Source: Pogostemon cablin (lineage: Eukaryota; Streptophyta; Magnoliopsida; Lamiales; Lamiaceae). Taken from it: 64,000 bases of DNA. Below the pieces are notes generated by a model. That model had not been told where the DNA came from. It searched no databases and worked only from the letters and a program-made list of their open reading frames with translations. A program made the translations under genes and the position numbers. The stretch spans positions 32,954,729-33,018,728 of the forward strand of contig CM042975.1 in the NCBI GenBank assembly GCA_023678885.1, written 5' to 3'. Positions 10,550 to 20,014 of this stretch are shown in pieces; within the stretch, counting starts at the first letter, position 1; every line of letters starts with the position of its first letter.

Positions 10550-10786
10550 TTTGTGTTATATTTAGAATAGAATAGAAAATTGGTATTTAAATTAGGGTAC
10601 AATGATTTTTTACCCTTTAAATTATGTGTTACCCTTTAATTTAAATACACATACATAAGGTATATAGGATATGGGATATAAGGATTGAAAGTGAGAATAT
10701 CTTACAAATTCGGATATTCCTTACAACATAAAATAATAAATAAATAAATAAATAAGAAAAAAATTGGGAGGTACAGAGTACCCCTA

Positions 10787-11224
10787 TTAGCCCATTTCCT
10801 TCACACCTGAAGTACTCCAACTACAGAGTTTTCTAAACTTGGTACCCGAATTTTCTGAAACATAGGCCCCATCATACCTTAGTTCCCAATAACACTGACC
10901 TACTAGTCGACATATTTCATCGATTCTAATATCAATTAACTGATCTAATATACATTTAGAACCCCATGATATATTACAGTAAAGATATGGGTAATCATAA
11001 CGACGTGGATATTTTGGACTATAATAAGTCCAATTAAATTCCTGTAACGTAGAGAGTGTAAACTGACCAGCAGACTCAGGTAGACACTCTGCGGTGATAG
11101 AAGAGTTTGGCGGGAGAATGTTGAGGATGTAAATGGTGATCTTTTTATACCGTGAGCCGTCGGACTCCGGTAGGCCGGTGATCAAAATAACAAGGAGGAG
11201 TACCAACAACTTGGTCGCCGGCAT
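10787..11224 (-). CDS. S-protein homologue SPH-B (unit 1)
   Basis: Secreted SPH-family protein, 145 residues from MPATKLLVLLLVILIT. An upstream in-frame ATG at 11266 would add 14 residues, but the start at 11224 aligns with SPH-A and sits directly before the signal peptide (residues 1-23). The domain spans about 29-136. Cysteines are at 47, 83, 91, 105, 111 and 134: four canonical, plus C91 and C134, which could form a third bridge. Sequons are N40-S-S, N64-W-T and N84-I-S. QCYWELRYDGAY is the conserved C-terminal motif. It stops at GVKEMG and so lacks the hydrophobic tail of SPH-A and SPH-C. It shares about 60 percent of residues with SPH-A. A copia element lies 70 bp upstream of the ATG and must have separated the gene from its original promoter. 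The residues that vary among copies here are I31, I36 and Q95. Confidence 0.9.
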   Translation of the reverse strand: MPATKLLVLLLVILITGLPESDGSRYKKITIYILNILPPNSSITAECLPESAGQFTLSTLQEFNWTYYSPKYPRRYDYPYLYCNISWGSKCILDQLIDIRIDEICRLVGQCYWELRYDGAYVSENSGTKFRKLCSWSTSGVKEMG

Positions 11225-11294
11225 CTGACAAAAAATTAAATTGTAAGAAAAATAAAAAAATATCAACCAACTCTGTTTTCAAGAATGTAGGAAT

Positions 11295-12201
11295 TGTTGG
11301 GCTTGCCCCAAATAGTAATTGGCCCAATTGAAGAAAAGAAGCTCAATATCTTTAATAATTAATTAAATGGCCCAAGAACCCAATTTTGGGTTGATTAAAA
11401 TTGCTGGAGGCGTGAGTTCTCCACTTACAGAACACGACCACAGAGCAAGAGGGAGTGCAGAGAGCTGGAGAGAAAAAGAGGGAAGAGGGTTTAGGGAGAA
11501 GATATCTGATTAGGAGGTCCGTTTCTTCACCGTTTCACTTCAAATTTCAAGGGGGAGTTCGTGGCGACGTTCTCTACACATTGATTGGAGTGGATTTTGT
11601 AGAAACATCTCCGAGAGGTACAAATGAGAATCGGGTGACATATATTCTATTTGTGCTATTTTATTCTCTTTTCTTCCTTTATTGTCTTGTATTCCAAGAG
11701 GGGTTCTCTTGAGGTTATTCTGGTGATTATGTTGTATTCCCCTACTTGTAATAGGGATGATATTCCTCTACTTGTGATAGAGATGGTTCCCTTACTTGTG
11801 ATAGGGAGTTGTATTCCTCTGCTTGTGATAGAGAGATAGATTGATATTCTTCTATCTTGTGATAGAAATGGTGTTCCTCTACTTGTGATAGAGAGATAGA
11901 GTTGTATTCCCTTACTTGTGATAGGGAGTTTGAACTGTGTACTGTTGTGCATTAGTGGATTATTTCCTGGACGAGAGGTCCCGTGGTTTTTACCTTCAGG
12001 TTGAAGGGGTTTTCCACGTTAAAATTCCTGGTGTTGATTCTGCATACATTTCTGCATATTTAATTAGTTTGTGGTTTCTGCAATATTTGAGTGGAAGGAT
12101 TTGTGCATTGATATTATTTGAGATTTATTGTGTTTTCGCTGTGCTGATATATCATTGCGTATTGTCTATCCTAGTTTTGGATAGGACATCATTCCACAAC
12201 A
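11295..12201 (+). repeat. Copia 5' LTR (unit 1)
   Basis: 907 bp, TGTTG...CAACA. It differs from the 3' LTR by scattered substitutions and small indels, roughly 5 percent by eye, so the insertion is not recent. A minisatellite of about 27-bp units built on TACTTGTGATAG(AG/GG)A occupies about 11744-11934; the 3' LTR is shorter by one such unit, which accounts for the 27-bp length difference. Confidence 0.9.
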
Positions 12202-12231
12202 GTGGTATCAGAGCTTGGTTAAGCAGAAACC

Positions 12232-13697
12232 ATGGAGGGTATTGATTCTATGATTAAGCTGAATTCTGAGAATTATTATATTTGGAAGCCTATGATGGAG
12301 GATTTACTTTACTGCAAAGATTTGTATGATCCTATTAGTGGGAAAGATGATAAAGAAGCCAAGCCAGAAAAAATAGATGATAAAACATGGGAAAAGCTTG
12401 GTAGGAAGACAATCGCAACAATCAGGCAGTGTGTAGATATTATTGTATTTCATCATGTGGCTACGGAGACAAACCCAAGGGAATTATGGAAAAAATTGTA
12501 GGAATTGTATGAGAGAAAGAATGCACAGAACAAAGCTTTTATTATCAGAAAGTTAGTAAACTTGAAGTATAGAGATGGGAGTTCTGTGACAGAGCACTTG
12601 AATGTATTACAAGACTTGGTGAATCAGCTTTCTAACCATGAATATCACATTTGATGATGAAGTGCAGGCTTTATTTTTATTGAGTTATCTACCTGATAGC
12701 TGAGAGACTATGGTGGTGACACTCAGTAATGCAGCTCCGAATGGAAAGTTGACATTGAACATGGTCAAAGAAAGTATGTTCAATGTAGAGACTAGAAGAA
12801 AAGAAGTAGGAGCCAGTTATTCGCAGACACTTGTTACAGAAAACAGAGGCAGAGGCTGGAGAGGAGGACACAATGACCGTGATAAATCAAAAGACAAAGA
12901 CTATAGGTCTAAATCCAAAGAGGAATTCAAGTGTTATCATTGTGGTGGACCCAACCACATGAAAAGAAATTGCAGAATCTGGAAGGAAGAAAATGAATTG
13001 AATCAAAAGAAGTCAGAGGATAAGAATACAGCAGCCTTTGTCACACATTATGATGATGATACTGTAGTTTGTGTGAGCGATAAATGTCTTCATGTGGAGG
13101 AATCTCGATATTGAATGGATTGTTGATTCGGGAGCTTCTCATCATTGTACTCCAAAGAGAGAGTTGTTTACAAGCTACAGATCAGGAGATTTTGGTCGCT
13201 TGTTCATGGGGAACAAGAGTGTTGCACCTATAGTTGGTATTGGTGACATGGTTGTTGAGATTGAGTTGGGACACAGACTGACTTTGAAGAACGTGAGACA
13301 TGTCCCCAGAGTTGCGCCACAACTTGATTGTTGTCAATGTACTTGACATGGAGGGGTGGGGTTCGAGCAACATTTTGCAAATGGTAATTGGAGGATTACC
13401 AAGGATTCTTTGCTTGTTGGCGATGGGAAGCTTTGTTGTACGCTCTACAGGACAAAACTTAGGATTGTTCGGGATCAATTTTTAGTAGATGTTGATGATT
13501 CATCTCCGAATTTGTGGTACAACAGGCTTGAGCATATTGATATGAGGTACCATTGGCCTAGAATGGTGCTAGAGAAGCTGCTTTTGAAGCTGGAAAAGTT
13601 TCACACTGAAAAGAATTCCGCGAATATGATGACTAAAATGGTTACCCGCGAGAAGCATGAATTGTGTGCCGTACTGGCCGGCATGAGCTCGAGATAA
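12232..13697 (+). pseudogene. Copia gag-protease remnant with RNase H tail (unit 1)
   Basis: Translation starts at ATG 12232 (MEGIDSMIKLNSENYYIWK, copia gag). The frame is broken by TAG after LWKKL (12499), a frameshift near 12640, TGA within the next segment (LPDS-stop-ETMV), and further shifts near 13100 and 13350. Recognisable parts in order are: gag UBN2-type domain; CCHC zinc knuckle CYHCGGPNHMKRNC (about 12932-12975); aspartic protease WIVDSGASHHCTP (about 13119-13157); VRHVPELRHNL-type strand; and the pre-integrase start LWYNRLEH. Then IDMRYHW and KFHTEKNSANMMTKMV follow, which belong to the end of RNase H. This copy has one extra C at 13303-13306 compared with unit 2, shifting the frame in the protease region. 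It cannot be autonomous. Confidence 0.9.
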
Positions 13698-13735
13698 GTG
13701 TGATCTTGCAGCCAACTATTTGGGGAGGGGGAGAT

Positions 13736-14615
13736 TGTTGGGCTTGCGCCCCAAATAGTAATTGGCCCAATTGAAGAAAAGAAGCCCAATATCTTTAATA
13801 ATTAATTAAATGGCCCAAGAACCCAATTTTGGGTTGATTAAAATTGCTGGAGGCGTGAGTTCTCCACTTACAGAACACGACCAGAGAGCAAGAGGGAGTA
13901 CAGAGAGCTGGAGAGAAAAAGAGGAAAGAGGGTTTCGGGAGAAGATATTCGATTTGGAGGTCCGTTTCTTCATCGTTTCACTTCAAATTTTAAAAAGAGA
14001 GTTCGTGGCGACGTTCTCTACACATTGATTGGAGTGGATTTTGTAGAAACATTCCGAAAGGTACAAATAAGAATCGGGTGACACGTATTCTATTTGTGCT
14101 ATTTTATTCTCTTTTCTTCCTTTGTTGTCTTGTATTCCAAGAGGGGTTCTCTTGAGGCTATTCTGGTGATTATGTTGTATTCTCCTACTTGTGATAGGGA
14201 TGATATTCCTCTACTTGTGATAGAGATGGTTCCCTTACTTGTGATGGAGAGATAGATTGATATTCTTTTACCTTGTGATAGAAATGGTCTTCCTCTACTT
14301 GTGATAGAGAGATAGAGTTGTATTCCTTTACTTGTGATATGGAGTTTGAACTGTGTACTATTGTGCATTAGTGGATTGTTTCCTGGACGAGAGGTCCCGT
14401 GGTTTTTACCCTCAGGTTGAAGGTTTTCCACGTTAAAATTCCTGGTGTTGATTCTGCGTATATTTCTGCATATTTAATTAGTTTGTGGTTTCTGCAATAT
14501 TTGAGTGGAAGGATTTGTGCATTGATATTATTTGGAATTTATTGTATTTCCGATATGCCGATATATCATTGTGTATTGTCTATCCTAGTTTTGGATATGA
14601 CCCCATTCCACAACA
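13736..14615 (+). repeat. Copia 3' LTR (unit 1)
   Basis: 880 bp, TGTTG...CAACA, next to the target duplication GGAAT at 14616-14620. Same structure as the 5' LTR, with one minisatellite unit fewer. Confidence 0.9.
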
Positions 14616-15204
14616 GGAATAAGGATTTAGATTAGTAATAATTGATCATGCATGCATGCTGTATTTAAAACGAAATAAGGGTTGGTTAGAGGAGAAAACC
14701 GTTGTCGTGGAGTTGTTAGGATGAAAGAGGGGGAGAAATGGATTCTTTTATGACAAGGGAAAGTGGAGAATGAGGAAGAAGTGGCGATAATATCTGACCG
14801 GAAGTGGCTGTATGTGCGTGGTTTTATGGTGAATGGAGACAACCCTTCCCCTCCCTATTCTATTTAAATATATGTATTGATAGGAAGTTTAAATTGCAAA
14901 TGGGGCACAAGAACCCACTCTTAATTAATTCTTTTGTGGGTGAAAGGTTAGAAGTAAATTCAAACTCAAATTACCTTAATTATAGTGAAAAACGAAAGCT
15001 GGAATTATAAGAAAAGGGTTGGATGATCTAGTGTTTAAGGCAATGTGTACTAGATGCCATGTGATTTGGATTCTAAAGGAACGTTCATTGCTGTATGTGT
15101 TCATGAAAAATTAGACTATAGCTTTATTTTGGTGTTCCTACATTTATGGTAGTTTGTAAAATAGTAATTCAGTTTTATATTAGAGATTATAATATATAGC
15201 TTCA
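14616..15204. other. DNA beyond the copia insertion, no gene seen
   Basis: Before the insertion this DNA was directly upstream of SPH-B, so it should contain the displaced SPH-B promoter. About 14850-14930 resembles 3140-3230 in the SPH-A block (ATTTAAATATATGTATTGATAG / ATTTAACTATATGTATTATTAG), which suggests that the SPH-B and SPH-A blocks are old paralogues. CATGCATGCATG (14648-14659) is an RY-like repeat. Confidence 0.5.
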
Positions 15205-15266
15205 TGGGCTTTTGCTAAAGGCCCATGATTACATCTCTACAACGGAACGGAAGGCCCAGTGGGCCT
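15205..15266 (+). promoter_or_regulatory. Site II-type promoter motifs of the PPR gene (unit 1)
   Basis: TGGGCT (15205-15210), GGCCCAT (about 15220) and the palindrome GGCCCAGTGGGCC (about 15253) are TGGGCC/T site II elements in both orientations. Such elements, bound by TCP factors, are common in promoters of plant genes for organelle proteins, to which PPR proteins belong. Unit 2 has the same motifs at 38003-38064. The gene they served is now dead. Confidence 0.5.
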
Positions 15267-15356
15267 GCCTCTCTTTCTCCGCCTACATCCAATCGGCGAT
15301 TTCAGGTACCTTGTGCCGGCCATTCTTGAACTCAGTTCTAAATACTGAAAGCCTTA

Positions 15357-16890
15357 ATGAAATTATGTTCTTGGCAAATTGTTTACATAATACCTATTTC
15401 AAGATCTCCCACAAATTCTCTTCTAAACCAAGCGAGTTGCAAAATCTCCAAACTTGCATCGCTTTTACTTCAATCATGTGCTAAGAATGCAGAGCTCTCC
15501 GAGGGGAGGAAAGTGCATTCGCTCATGCTCGTCAATGACAATGGCCATCTTATTTCTCCTCTTTCTGCTACCAGCCTTATCAATATGTAAGTGTAACTCC
15601 ATTGGTGATGTTGTATCTGTTTCTAATGCGTCAACCCCAGTTCACAACGTCTTTGTTCATAATTCTATTATAGCATGATTAACCTCTATTGACCTGATTA
15701 ACCTCGGTTTGTTCAAGTCTAGTTGATTTAAAAAATATTCATGGGGTTGCTGTTTAAGTTTATGCTGAGTTTTGATCTGTTTATAGGCTGTGCTTTGGTG
15801 CATTCTTACTTAAACTTTGATATGATGGATGATGCACTGCAAGTGTTTGAAAGATTGCCTATGGAAAATGATAATGTTCTTTGGAATGCAATGATTAATG
15901 GATATGTGCAGATTGGGGAGTTTGGAAAGGCCTTTGTGATTTTTAGGAGAATGGTTGAGATGGGGCTCGTTACAAACAAGTTCACTGTTACTAAGGGTAT
16001 TATAAGCTCTAGCATTGGCTGTAGAGCTTTACAATGGAAGGCTAGTTTATGGATTGGCCTTGAAAATAGGCTATGATTCAGGTATAGCTGTTTAGAATCG
16101 CTGATTGATATGTACCTGAAATGCTGGCAGCTTGAGGATGCAGTGGTGGTTTTCGAAAACATAAGGCTATATATATTCGTGGAACTCCATTATTTGTGTT
16201 CATGAACAATGTGGAGATCACTAAATCAGGCTGAAACCTCGAAGTCAGCATTCCCGTCAACAAACTCAAAGTCCCCTCATGAGGTTACTGCTGCTCTTAC
16301 TGCTTGCTCGCATTTGTCAGCATTGATGTGTGGAAGAGAGGTGCATGGTTATATGCTAATTAATGGGTAGGACAAGGCAGGTAGTATTTACACTGCTAAT
16401 GCATTTGTGGATAAGTGCGCAAAAGGTGGAAGTATGAGGGAAGCACGTGTAGTTTTTGATGACATGAAAGTCAAGGATGTTGCTTCATGGAATAATATGG
16501 TGATGGGATAGGTATGCATGGGTTTGGGAGTGAGTTTGTTTCTGGCATGTGTGAGGATGAATTGAAACCTGATGAGGTTTCCTTAGTTGGAGTATTAGCA
16601 GCCTGTAGCCATGAGGCTTTTAAATCAATGGTGACAGTTTCAGCAGAAATGCAGCCACGATATGGCGTTGTTCCAGTTATCGAGCATTATGCATGTGTGA
16701 TCGACATGCTCAAGCCGGGCTACTTGAGGATGTCTTTAAGTTGATATCATGTGTGCCAATTGAGCCTAATCAAGTTATGTGGAGGGCATTCTTGGCTGCA
16801 TGTAAACTCCATGAGAATGCTGACCTTGCTGAGGTGGCTGCCCAGAAGGTGCTTGAGCTCCAACCGGACCACTGTAGAAATTATATCTAA
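15357..16890 (+). pseudogene. PLS-class PPR pseudogene (unit 1)
   Basis: Remains of an organelle RNA-binding pentatricopeptide-repeat protein, E subgroup. Legible pieces, in several frames, are: SLLLQSCAKNAELSEGRKVHS; ALQVFERLPMENDNVLWNAM with INGYVQIGEFGKAFVIFRRM (an S/L-type motif pair); then in other frames ALTACSHLSALMCGREVHGYML, ANAFVDKCAKGGSMREARVVF and DVASWNNMVMG; then IEHYACVIDML and the E motif VMWRAFLAACKLHENADLAE ending LELQPDH. Numerous stops and frame changes (for example after GLENRL near 16076, and TAG at 16509) and missing repeats rule out function. Intact relatives usually exceed 500 codons; here about 1.5 kb hold the remnants of fewer repeats. Unit 2 carries the same lesions, so it died before the duplication. 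Confidence 0.85.
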
Positions 16891-17266
16891 GTGGTATTTT
16901 TTATTCAACTGATAATTTAATGCATTGACTATTGGTCATGATAATGGATGAAATGGTTCTTTTAGCTCTTGTCATCACTTTCATACCGCTGACCTTATCA
17001 TTTCTGAAATAGGGAGACAACTGACTTACACAATTTCTGCATCCCCAAATTAAATATTCTTGAGTTATAGCATCTCTTCATTATACTCAGTGTTTCAAGA
17101 AAATCTATAAATGACCTCATTTAGGTGGATGTTATTATGGTTCTGTTAGGTCAATGTGAACATGAGAAGTTATTATAATGGGGGACTGGGGTTCTATAGC
17201 CACAATTTTCCAGAAAAATGTGTAATTGAGTCTGTAGTTTTAAAGTTGTTATACTGATCTGCTCAG

Positions 17267-17902
17267 GGGTAAATGTGATGGCTGGGGTTGGACTAGTCTC
17301 TACACCATACAGTGAAAGAAGCAGGGTGGAGTAGCATGGCAGTTTTAGTCATCTTTGCTGTTATCTGCTGTTACATAGTAACACAGCTTCTCTAATGAGA
17401 TACAGCTTTGAGAGCATGGAAGGTATCATATCTTACCCAGACATTGAACAGGCTGCATTTGGAAGTTGTAGTCGACTTCTCATATCGATAATTCACCTAT
17501 GTAACACATGATTAAAAAGTTGTTATGAAATTTTTATCCATGACACTTGATGATAACCACTTAAATTTTACTGGAGGTGCATCTTGGTGCGGATCATCTT
17601 GTATGCTGAATTATATGTGAGTGGATCACAAACAGATTTCAAGTTTCATTTATACTTTCCCCGCCAATGCAGTTAGGAGTTGATGATTTTGGAAGGAGAT
17701 AATCTTACAAGGTTATATCCTGGAGCAAGCCTCGACTCTCTCCATTTGTTTGGTAATTTGGTAAGAAAACTTTTTAATCTTTTAAAATTATTATGCTTTC
17801 TTTTGTACTTGACTACTTTCAGTTTGATCTGATGCGTTATTATTTTGGAATTTTCACCAGCTTTCTGCTTTGTGTATGGAGGTGTTGCTATGTTTGGTCA
17901 CA
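17267..17902 (+). pseudogene. AVT1-type vacuolar amino-acid transporter pseudogene (unit 1)
   Basis: Fragment of an AAAP/Aa_trans family transporter. Exon-like pieces are: VNVMAGVGLVSTPY then, after a one-base shift, TVKEAGWSSMAVLVIFAVIC with CYIVTQLL (the first two membrane helices; the family has GVGLLSTPYALKEGGW here); after two stops and a shift, YSFESMEGIISYPDIEQAAF with GSCSRLLISI; then LILEGDNLTRLYPGASLDSL at about 17680-17745 behind a TGCAG acceptor, ending at HLFGNL; finally CFVYGGVAMFGH at 17868-17902. Intervening AG acceptors and pyrimidine tracts remain. It breaks off where the SPH-C block begins. The same last piece occurs at the edge of the SPH-A block. Most of the transporter (usually 400-550 residues, 9-11 helices) is missing. 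Confidence 0.75.
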
Positions 17903-18052
17903 GATAATATTCTTGAGTATAGTGTGTAATTCTTCATCATAAAGAAATACACAATAAACACAATTAGAGTTGGCGTGCAGTTTCGTTAAGTAATCAAAAT
18001 CATACAATAACAAAATTAAAGACATTATTGGTACAAACTAGTATTTTTTTTA
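17902..18052. other. Gene-conversion patch 3' of SPH-C (unit 1)
   Basis: In this 150-bp stretch SPH-C of unit 1 is identical to the SPH-A flank (470-625), while the unit 2 copy (about 40700-40852) differs at roughly ten positions (GTTGGCGTGCAG versus GTTACATTGGATAG, and others). Outside the patch, units 1 and 2 are almost identical, and within the gene unit 1 keeps SPH-C-type bases. The SPH-B flank (GACATGTTAGATAGTTTCG, about 9973) resembles the unit 2 version, so the unit 2 version is older. Confidence 0.7.
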
Positions 18053-18066
18053 ATTTATTTTTCACT

Positions 18067-18561
18067 TTACAACATAATAAAGAAATAAAAAATAAAAAAT
18101 AAGTAACAGATTAGGGGGTATACTAATACTGTAGCTCCCTTCACACCTGAATTACTACTCCAAGTCATGCGTTTTTGAAACTTGTAATCCGCATATCCAA
18201 AATAGGCCCCATCATGCCTTAGTTGCCAATAACACTGACCTTTTTCTCGACAATTTTCATTGATTGTGAAATCAATAAAACAACCTGATATATATTTAGA
18301 ACCCCATGTTGTATTACAGAAAAGGTATGCAAACGAAAATAAACCACTCTTATACGTCCAATTAAATTCCTGCAATGTACTGAGTGTAAACTGACTGACG
18401 GACTTCGGGTAGCACTTAGTGGCGGTGATGGAAGAGTTTGGCGGGAGATTGTTGGAGATGTGAACGGTTACTTTTTTTCTACCGAAGAATGAGCCGTCGG
18501 ATTCCGGTAGAGTGATCAAAATAACGAGGAGCAGCACCAACAACTTGAACGCGGACATCAT
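18067..18561 (-). CDS. S-protein homologue SPH-C (unit 1)
   Basis: Secreted SPH-family protein of 164 residues, closest to SPH-A. It differs from SPH-A by A27G, G56S, C81F and S103N (SPH-A to SPH-C), with two silent changes, so most differences alter the protein. It has cysteines C50, C82, C94, C104 and C110, without the extra C81. Sequons at N42, N67 and N83 are kept, as is QCYWQLRHDGAYFGY. It also ends in the hydrophobic tail after GVKGA, so the stop-loss that made the tail happened before SPH-A and SPH-C split. It is flanked by the AVT1-type pseudogene on its 3' side and a divergent dead SPH on its 5' side. This is the likely parent locus of SPH-A. Confidence 0.9.
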   Translation of the reverse strand: MMSAFKLLVLLLVILITLPESDGSFFGRKKVTVHISNNLPPNSSITATKCYPKSVSQFTLSTLQEFNWTYKSGLFSFAYLFCNTTWGSKYISGCFIDFTINENCREKGQCYWQLRHDGAYFGYADYKFQKRMTWSSNSGVKGATVLVYPLICYLFFIFYFFIML

Positions 18562-19124
18562 CTTACAAAAATTGTAAGAAATCTGCTGTTAATTAAGGAC
18601 CAAGGAATTGGATTTTTTTGCCAAAGAAAAGAGAATGGAAGAAGAAGAGTAGCGAGAATGAAAGATGAGTGCTCCAATCGGCTTTTGGATGTGTATGGAA
18701 TATAACCCTATAAATAGACTCTACAAACACTCTCGCAGGATTGTTATCACAAACATGACCATATTTACCATATTTACGAACATTACCATATTTAACATAT
18801 TTACCATATTTATGAACATTACCATATTTACCATATTTATCAATTCACCCTTATTATTTAAGTGGGGATTAATTTAATATTAATTCTTACTTTAATTAAT
18901 TAAATTTCCTAAAATACAGACTAGCTGTATTTTGTTGATAGCTTCAGTGTTCAATTAATTTTCCTAAAATACAGACTAGCTGTATATTTTTGTTGATAGT
19001 TTCAGTGTTCCTAATTCAATTATAAGTATATATGACTAATGAATATATTATGAAAATAAATTCTAAAATTAAGAACTCTATAAATATACTAACAGAGTTG
19101 TTTTAGAATAATTAGAAAGCAAAT
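18562..19124. promoter_or_regulatory. Shared intergenic region of divergent SPH-C pair (unit 1)
   Basis: Counterpart of 1138-1677. The plus-strand TATA box (TATAAATA) lies at 18709-18716. The ACCATATTTA tandem array is longer here (about 18757-18840; roughly seven to eight short units versus about four beside SPH-A). A 12-bp segment around GGATATTGTCTT present beside SPH-A is missing. The paired AATACAGACTAGCTGTAT repeats are both in the same form here. Confidence 0.55.
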
Positions 19125-19390
19125 ATGCTGCGTCTGAATTTATCAACCAAGTTGTTTGCACTTGTTTCGTCTTTTATGATCGCCCTACCCCCGAGTCCAA
19201 CTGTTTAGATGTTACCGTTTATATTGTTAACCGCCAAATTCTTTGATTACGGGTAATTGCATTGGAGACCTTTGGCATTTTCCCTTGGACGTATAAATCT
19301 TCTAAAGCTCCTTTCATACCTCCTAATTATTTCTTCTGTAATGTGTTTTGGGGTTCAAAAATTATAGTATCTGCTAATTTTATTAATTCG
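19125..19390 (+). pseudogene. Divergent SPH pseudogene facing SPH-C (unit 1)
   Basis: Keeps a fuller signal peptide than its counterpart at 1678: MLRLNLSTKLFALVSSFMIA, followed by LPP. A one- or two-base surplus in the C-run (CCCTACCCCCGAG) then shifts the frame out of PESN...CLDVTVYIVN. The FPWTYKSS and YFFCNVFWGSK segments follow, and the homology ends at about 19386 with TGCTAATTTTATTA, where a deletion joins it to DNA matching about 3500. It lacks the C-terminal third of the family domain. Confidence 0.7.
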
Positions 19391-20014
19391 TCACTCTATT
19401 GAATTAAGTGAATGTCACTTAATGATGAAATATGAATTGCACTTATTTATCTGTTTTGAAGCAGCAAACGTAGAAATCATGATTGAGATTTAAATTAAAG
19501 TTTCAAAGTTTGTCCTGCCGGCAACTATCAAAATTTATTTAATATGAAAAATTTCACACCACATCTTCCATTGTAAAAATTGAAACGATAAATTTCTTTT
19601 GTTTAATTCTTGTGGAAATCACAGCCAATTTCGACTCTCTTAATCCAATAAAATATCATTATTGTTCACCAAGATTGAGTGAAAATTTCCCCCCTCTTTT
19701 TCTTGGTTATTCTGGAGTAAAAGAAAATCAAAGTGCGACAAACATATGAATTAAACTTGGTTCAAGCTCTAATACGTTTAACTATCGTATGATGCTTGAT
19801 TGAGTAATGCTCTTATACAGAAATGCGACATGATACATTCAGTGTATTCATCACATCATCATACGGTTTTTGATTTTTTTTTTTTCAATAAATGATCTTT
19901 ATTAAATTAATTCACAAACTATGAAATCAATGGAACTTGTAATAAGAAGTTATAGTACTAAAGTTCATGAATAATATTAATTAAACCAAATCAAGTATGT
20001 TGTACAATGACACA

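Larger units (their letters stand above)
11295..14615 (+). mobile_element. Internally deleted Ty1/copia element (unit 1)
   Basis: Complete insertion of 3,321 bp with LTRs beginning TGTTG and ending CAACA and a perfect 5-bp target duplication GGAAT (11290-11294 and 14616-14620). The 5' LTR is 907 bp and the 3' LTR 880 bp. A primer-binding site TGGTATCAGAGC (12203-12214) complementary to initiator Met-tRNA follows the 5' LTR, and a purine-rich tract (GGGGAGGGGGAG, 13722-13733) precedes the 3' LTR. The interior codes for gag, zinc knuckle, protease and the start of the pre-integrase domain, then jumps to the end of RNase H, so integrase and reverse transcriptase are missing. Same site and target duplication in unit 2: it inserted before the array formed. 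Confidence 0.95.

Noticed and set aside
11740..11935. CRISPR-like array
   Set aside because: Units are imperfect, contiguous and without unique spacers, and lie inside a plant LTR. It is a minisatellite.
11656..11952. 98-codon minus-strand frame with repeated ITSRGI/ITSKGI
   Set aside because: This is the translation of the LTR minisatellite on the opposite strand; length and repeats follow from the DNA repeat, and it recurs in every LTR.
14099..14842. Frames in the 3' LTR and just beyond it
   Set aside because: LTR shadows and a short frame in the displaced promoter region; no similarity to known proteins.
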